The notes beneath the pieces were generated by a model. It saw only the letters and a list, made by a program, of their open reading frames with translations, made no database searches and was not told the DNA's origin. Both the position numbers and the translations under genes were made by a program. From Cryptomeria japonica (lineage: Eukaryota > Streptophyta > Pinopsida > Cupressales > Cupressaceae), in assembly GCF_030272615.1 (NCBI RefSeq), contig NC_081408.1, positions 768,889,336 to 768,953,335 on the forward strand: a DNA stretch of 64,000 nt. Direction: 5' to 3'. Position 1 is the stretch's first letter, and each line of letters starts with the position of its first letter. Positions 58,492-64,000 of this stretch are shown one piece after another.

Positions 58492-58761
58492 CTTCTCCTT
58501 CCTCTCTTATGGGGCGGACTTTTTCCTCTTTGAGGTTTTGTCCTTCTTCTTTAAGAGTTCTTTTGTACATTCATCTCTCTTTTGGGGGGGAGTTTTTTCC
58601 CATTGGGTTTTCTCCCTTTCTCCGTTTGTGAGAGATTGCATTGCATAGTTTTGCTTGCATTTGCATATTGTACATGGGTACCTATCATGGCCTAGTAGTC
58701 GGGACCCATCTTGCATTGTTGACTTGAGTCTTCATTCCCCTAAGTTGCACTTAAGGGGGGG
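58492..58761 (+). other. Copia D 3' untranslated region and purine tract
   Basis: T-rich spacer with several G-runs (GGGGGG near 58586), ending in ACTTAAGGGGGGG at about 58749-58761, the purine tract for plus-strand priming. Confidence 0.75.
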
Positions 58762-59210
58762 TGTTGGTGTAAATAAATATTCATCATGGATATTATTACA
58801 CTTTACTTACGCTAACTTAGGATAATGCATCTCTTCGTAGTTAGGATATGAGACACTTAGGGAAGTGTGCACATAGGGATATAGCTTGTAGGAGAAATTC
58901 CACCTTTTGTGGTCTTATTTTGCTGTTACACTCTACATTCGGTGGGTCATCCATCTCTTGTGGAATATTATATTATTTCTTTTACCTACCCCTAGTATTT
59001 CTTACCTACCCTTGTTTATCATTGAGCCACATGTCATGATTGTGTGCTCATATATCCATATGGCCTTGCCTATATAAGTAGGTTCATATTCATTGTATTG
59101 GTTAATCCAGTTGATCATTTGTATATTGATGAGAATACAGTTTATTCTTGTCATTCTATTGTCTCTCTTTATGCTTTTCATTGTGCCCTTGATCTTGGCA
59201 AAATCTCACA
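58762..59210 (+). repeat. Copia D right LTR
   Basis: 449 bp, same ends as the left LTR, with the TATA box at 59071. Confidence 0.93.
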
Positions 59211-59568
59211 GTCACTTTGTCCACTACAAAAGCAGAGTACATGGCAACTACTCATGCTTGTAAGGAATCCATTTGGCTTAAAAGATTGTGTTTTGATTTT
59301 TGTTTTGATGCAAGGCAGATTACAATCTATTGTGACAGACAAAGTGCTATTTGTTTAGTGAAGAATCCTACTTTCCATGCCAGAACAAAGCACATTGATG
59401 TATAGTTTCACTTTGTTAGTGATCGAGTGGAAGATGGAAAGGTGAATATGGAAAAATTTGATACTTTAACGAATGTTATAGATGCACGAACGAAGCCAAT
59501 GAGCATTGAGAATTTAAGATAGTGCTAGTTCTATGGGCCTTGAAGCCTTGAGCAGATGATAGAGTTTT
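59211..59568 (+). pseudogene. Copia C RNase H C-terminus
   Basis: Resumes copia C after D: LSTTKAEYMATTHACKESIW, LKRLCFDFCFDARQ, YCDRQSAICLVKNP, ARTKHIDV, then a stop and readable FHFVSDRVEDGKVNMEKFDT to NLR. The SAxxLxKNPxxHxRxKHI pattern is the copia RNase H end. GTCAC at 59211-59215 is the right target duplication of D. Followed by the J LTR. Confidence 0.85.
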
Positions 59569-61049
59569 TGTAGAACATAGGTTTACTACTGAGAGGGGAG
59601 GGTGAATCAATAGTAAATATAACTTCAATCCTTATCAAATTAATTCTTAACTATCTTAAACTTATAATATGCTTCAATCTAAAAACTGAAAGGAATGAAA
59701 CGAGATGCACAATAAAGACAATGCACAAGATTTATGTGGAAACCCAAGATGGGAAAACCATGGTGAGAACGCTGCTAGGATCTACTGCCCTAATCCAGCC
59801 TCATGATTGAAACTTCAATTACAATGTTTAAGGGCACCAACTCTAAGGAGTCACCAAACCCATATCTATATGAGCACCAACTCAATCGAAGTTCTTATGA
59901 GAGCACCAAGCCTCGAAATACACAATACATTGATTTAAGCACCAAGTCACCAACTCAAGAAACTTAGAGCACCAACTCTTGAAATAACTCTGTTACAAGA
60001 TATGTTTATTTTCAGATCAATTATACCAATCAAATCCACCAATCTGAAATATTAAAATAGAAAAATGTATTAAATATAACAAGTCTTAATGTCAATAGTC
60101 TTTGTATAACTGCAAGATAATACACTGAAGCCAATACTGAAAATTAGTGTGCTTTTGTATATCTGAAACAAATAAAGATCTACAAATAATCTCTCTCAGC
60201 ACTACTTTTTGTCACATGCTATGATCTGAAAGTTAAACTCAGAACAACTGTCACTGTTATAATATCAGAGATGAATATAACCCTTTAACTGTTATTGTCT
60301 TATGTTATGTGAATAACTGAAATAAAATATAATCAACAATACCCAGACGTTAATGGCACTTGTATCTGTCAATAGCCTTTAGTAATGCAGAATTCTTTAA
60401 TTCAAAGTTCAAACCACTGATGAAGTATAAGACTCTTTTCAAAACCTTTTTAGCACTGGGATACCAATGAAATGTTTCACAGCAACATGATATCTTCTAT
60501 TCCATGACATCATTATGATTCTTCTCTTTACAAAGTAGGCATTCTTTCTCACTGCAATATAAAAATCATATTTATCACAACACCCTTTTTATTTATATGT
60601 ACATCAGCATACACTACACATATCTTTCTATTTGAATGAAAAAGAATATATATAAAATGCCTCAAGTGGTTGGCTAACTGTATATAGTTTAAGAAGTTAC
60701 AAGTAGTTATAACCAATCTTCAATTGCCAACTGCCAGGAAGTAGTTATAACTAATCTCCAACTGCCAACTGCCACTCAAACTTTTCTTCATCATGGCTTA
60801 TTTATCAACAATCTACCTTCTTATAAAAGCATCACACCTTCTTCAAACAAAAACAATAGTCTTTAATTGTTTCAAATCAAGAAGATACAAACAAATAAAA
60901 GACTAAGAGCAACGATCTTCTCTTTTTCATTAAGGTCTGAAACTCATTATTTTCTGAAACTTATTTTCTATGCATTAAATATAAGAAGTCTTGTGTAAAT
61001 TCTTTGTGCAGCCTATAATCATTTGACATCAATGACAGGTATTTTAACA
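59569..61049 (-). repeat. 3' LTR of a copia element J
   Basis: On the minus strand it begins TGTTAAAATACC right after the purine tract AAAGGGGAGAT and ends CTATGTTCTACA, about 1.48 kb. The ends fit TG...CA, but the left boundary (59569) rests on that rule alone. No coding. Confidence 0.65.
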
Positions 61050-61300
61050 ATCTCCCCTTTGGCATTGATGTCAATGTTAAGTTTGTATCAGATTTAGAAA
61101 AGCTGGTAATTTTAATTTTTATATGTACCTTAAAACTGTATATTTCAATTTGCAGAATGATTATTATAATACTGATTTCTGAATATATTTCTGACTGCAG
61201 AAAATGGCGAATTATACATAGTTCAAATTATCAGATTCTTTAATGCTGAGTACACAGTATTCCTTTCAGTGTTATTGCTCAGAATGTTCTCCACGATACT
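61050..61300 (-). other. Copia J purine tract and 3' internal end
   Basis: The minus strand reads TTGACATCAATGCCAAAGGG followed by GAGAT, a 3' end typical of SIRE/Maximus- or Tork-like plant copia elements. It is cut off by the copia K LTR; the exact junction is not resolved. Confidence 0.6.
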
Positions 61301-61782
61301 ATCGATCCACCTTGGCAGCCTTCCAAATGGAACATATGCGATAATATATATATGTTCGACGGTCACATAGGGTCACGACTCTATGTGAGTCTATGATTAT
61401 CTTTGATAAGCGATAACAAATCGTAGCCAATAATAATCGGTATAACTAATGACCGATTTTATATGTAATCTGTAGTATAAGGCTATTACTGATTACATAT
61501 AGAATCGGTGATATGTATATGAACCGATAGTTAATCAAATGATTATAATGCAAATCAATAATAGTACACAACAATAATAATTGATCATGATATTACATTA
61601 TGATTATAATGCAAATCAATAATAATTATAATGTAGTATTGTCATCGATAATCAGAATACTGATCTGCAGTTAAGTGAAGGATAGGGATAATAAATAATA
61701 CAAATGTCCAAAGCCGATAGGCCACTTGGATATTTGATTAGATCGGTCAGAGGAATCCGACCATAGCTACATATCTTCAACA
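61301..61782 (-). repeat. 3' LTR of a copia element K
   Basis: The minus strand begins TGTTGAAGATATGTAG at 61782 after the purine-rich AGCTAAGAGGGAG. It includes the palindrome TCACATAG...CTATGTGA (61363-61388) and the GTCGTGACCC motif shared with copia A's LTR. The far boundary is approximate. Confidence 0.6.
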
Positions 61783-62486
61783 CTCCCTCTTAGCTAGGGA
61801 GGGATCCTTCTATCCTTTAGTAAGATGCATCACCTTAAGGTTATGGTATGAGTAGCTTCACTTTATGTGTAATAGGAAGATATCACCTTACTATGATATC
61901 AAGTATTTATGGCATGTCCATGGATATCAAGTCTCATGATATCCACCATAAATGTTTCTTTATGTAATATCCACCATTATGGCTTGTCCACGGATATCAC
62001 ATCTCATGATATCCACCATCATGGTATATCTAAAGATATTACTTCATGGCATGTCCATGGATTTCGTATCACGTGAAATCCACCATGAATATCTCTTTAT
62101 GTAATATCGACCATTATGGCTTATCCATGGATATCACGTCTCATGATATCCACCATTATGGCATATCCATGGATATTACTACTAGAGATATAAACCATTA
62201 TGGCATATCCATAGATATCACGTCCCATGATATCCATCATAATGGTATGATCAATCAATATCGTAAGATCGTCACCTTATGATAATGATCAGAGGTACAC
62301 GTGTTCACTATTGAGATATCGTCACCTCATGATAATGTTCACATGGGCTCATCAAGCACTAAACCAATGTTGTCATGGAGTCACACACATGACACTAATC
62401 ATGAACCATATCAGATTAGCAAGATTGCATAATAAGAGTTTACACTTTAAACATCTTAGAGAGTACATTAGTTCTATTAAAACAAA
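61783..62486 (-). repeat. Copia K 3' untranslated region with tandem repeats
   Basis: Between the RNase H stop and the LTR. Diverged units of about 70 bp (CTCATGATATCCACCAT near 61932, 62002, 62139 and 62222, with GGCATATCCATGGATATCA between) fill 61880-62250. Confidence 0.7.
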
Positions 62487-62651
62487 TCAATGTTGTTGAG
62501 ACTCAATCTCAACTAGGGCTACATTTTCTACCATACCAAGCTTACCTCGAAAGTATGCAAACTTTATTCTAGAAAGAGGCTTGGTGAGGATATCTGCAGT
62601 TTGTTCATCTGTACTAACATATCTCAACTAAATAGCATTCCTTTTCTGTAA
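62487..62651 (-). pseudogene. Copia K RNase H C-terminus
   Basis: The minus strand reads LRYVSTDEQTADILTKPLSR, IKFAYFRGKLGMVEN, then ALVEIESQQH and TGA at 62489-62487. TADILTKPL is the classic end of copia RNase H. It is cut at 62651 by the next LTR, so the rest of K is beyond the window. Confidence 0.85.
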
Positions 62652-64000
62652 TATCCCTTGGCTAATCTGACCCTGTTTCGCTTATTTGAACCCCAAGGAA
62701 TATTGTCAAACACTTGGCATACAATGTTTGAAGCCGCTGTAGTGAATTCTTAATTTGTCTTCTTTGGGTTTGTAGGCTGCAAATGAAGTTATGGAAAGCT
62801 TCTAACAATGCAAAGTTGTTATAGAAATGATATGCTAGCTGTTTTAGACCTTACACGCACATGAAATGATTGAAATTAACTAGTACAGCTAGTAGACATT
62901 AAGACAAACACTTGTCATGCATCCCAAAGTACACCTACAGCCATTAGGCATTTAAGCAAATAGTTGGCATGAAAGCTAAGTGGCTGATCAATGTTGAATG
63001 TCACCTGGAATATCAATCGACCCCAATCTGTAGGTGATGAAGGCAGCTACAGGGGTTTGCAGAATGTAGAAGAAGCAGCCAAAGACTCCTTATTCAATCT
63101 TCATCATAAATCTGAACAAACATCTCCAATTTGGTCTCCACAAAGACCACAAAATTGGCAAGGTACTGTAGCGTTTATTGTAGCATGGTACTGTAGTGTT
63201 TACTATTCACGGGTACTGTAGCGCACTGTTCATGTGCACTGTTCACGTGCACTGTTCACGACACTGTAGCAGCAAATAAACCCTCTGTATGATGTTCTCA
63301 GTCTGCCATATACATATGCCCTCAGCTATGCCAATAAATCTGAAAATAAATCCCCAATCAGCACAATGTCAACTTTTGGATGAAGCCAACCCTAGGAGCA
63401 ACTTCAGATGAATATCTCACACCCTCATATTGCTGATGCAATGAAGTCTTCACGTTCTCCAATGCCGATACTCTGGACAAGCTGTAGAAACCCCAACTTC
63501 TTCTCCAAAGCCAAGAGACAAGTCTTCTCATCAAAAATAACAATGATCAATCCCCCTTCTCTTCTTTTCAAAAGCCTTATATATATTTCCCATGAAGGTT
63601 CAATTTTCTCCAATAAGGCATTAAATCAATTAATGATATTAAATGACATTTAATGATATAATATTTTCACTTTGTCATTTAATATTTCACCTTGGTAAAA
63701 GAGCCACAATTAATTAATTAACTGGTCCCCTTTAATGATACTTGGACCCTTACTTAAGTTATAATATAAAATTATATTATAACTTAATAATATAAGCTCA
63801 AAACATTAATGTTTATTTAAACTAAATAAACATTAATATCTCCATTAATACTCAACATTTTTAAACGCCGTCTGAGCTGGGAGCTGACATGATGAAGCTG
63901 CATATGACCATACCCTTTTACTAAAAATAGAAGGGGTCCATCTCTAACATCTCAAACTTACTATAAATAGTAAGTATAGCAAATGAAGTCCAAATGATAC
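62652..64000 (-). repeat. E-like gypsy LTR (L), partial
   Basis: Begins TGTAATATCCCTTGGCTAAT, close to E's TGAAATATCCCTAGCCAAT, and near 63925-63985 has the ACTAAAAATAG/TACTATAAATAGTAAG motif found near the end of E's LTR. It would end just past the window. It contains short CACTGTTCACGTG repeats at about 63225-63260. No coding. Confidence 0.55.

Larger units (their letters stand above)
52530..59210 (+). mobile_element. Ty1/copia retrotransposon D, full-length but decayed
   Basis: 6681 bp, LTRs 52530-52970 and 58762-59210, exact GTCAC duplications, PBS, long leader, gag-pol in copia order, and a G-rich purine tract. Inserted in the RNase H region of copia C, whose frame resumes at 59211. Confidence 0.93.

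Overview
This window looks like transposon-dense nuclear DNA from a seed plant with a large, repeat-rich genome; a gymnosperm (conifer-like) is my best guess, by inference only. The evidence is the dense nesting of Ty1/copia and Ty3/gypsy LTR retrotransposons with initiator-tRNA-Met-type primer binding sites, a plant-type hAT transposon, and only one trace of a cellular gene. I see no bacterial, organellar, rRNA, tRNA or CRISPR sequence. No separate, undescribed system is evident; the interest lies in element structure, nesting and decay.

Left block (1-15260): a minus-strand copia element (A) whose gag-pol is split by a 4.1-kb hAT transposon (1282-5401, exact 8-bp target duplication, six in-phase exons, one nonsense codon). 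Copia A's 5' LTR is split by a plus-strand gypsy element (B, 6272 to about 15193) with very long LTRs, a large internal deletion and several in-frame stops.

Middle block (15261-32200): old gypsy LTR-like DNA, a minus-strand gypsy remnant that keeps only gag and protease pieces (19121-21895), a 4.36-kb solo LTR (H, 23418-27776, exact GGAAG target duplication) with an array of short palindromes mostly about 166 bp apart, and two well-spliced exons of aspartyl aminopeptidase (29829-30602). Those exons are the only cellular coding sequence I can support; they may belong to a real gene with very long introns or be a fragment.

Right block (32200-64000): copia C is the host sequence. Copia D (52530-59210, TSD GTCAC) sits in copia C. 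Gypsy F (33599-52120) sits at a copy of D's LTR and is flanked by a roughly 430-bp direct repeat of C+D sequence. F contains a solo LTR (G, same family as H, opposite orientation) in its left LTR, and a complete chromovirus-type gypsy element E (42362-50918) in its pol. E has a single 1639-codon reading frame, 1840-bp LTRs with about three differences, and TSD CAACA: the youngest and possibly autonomous element. The 3' ends of two minus-strand copia elements (J, K) and the start of an E-like LTR (L) finish the window.

Older elements carry nonsense codons mainly where relatives have Gln (CAG/CAA to TAG/TAA), as expected from deamination of methylated cytosine, whereas E is intact. The window therefore preserves a relative history: A and C oldest, then B, D and F (F LTRs about 4.6% diverged by hand count), then E (about 0.16%).
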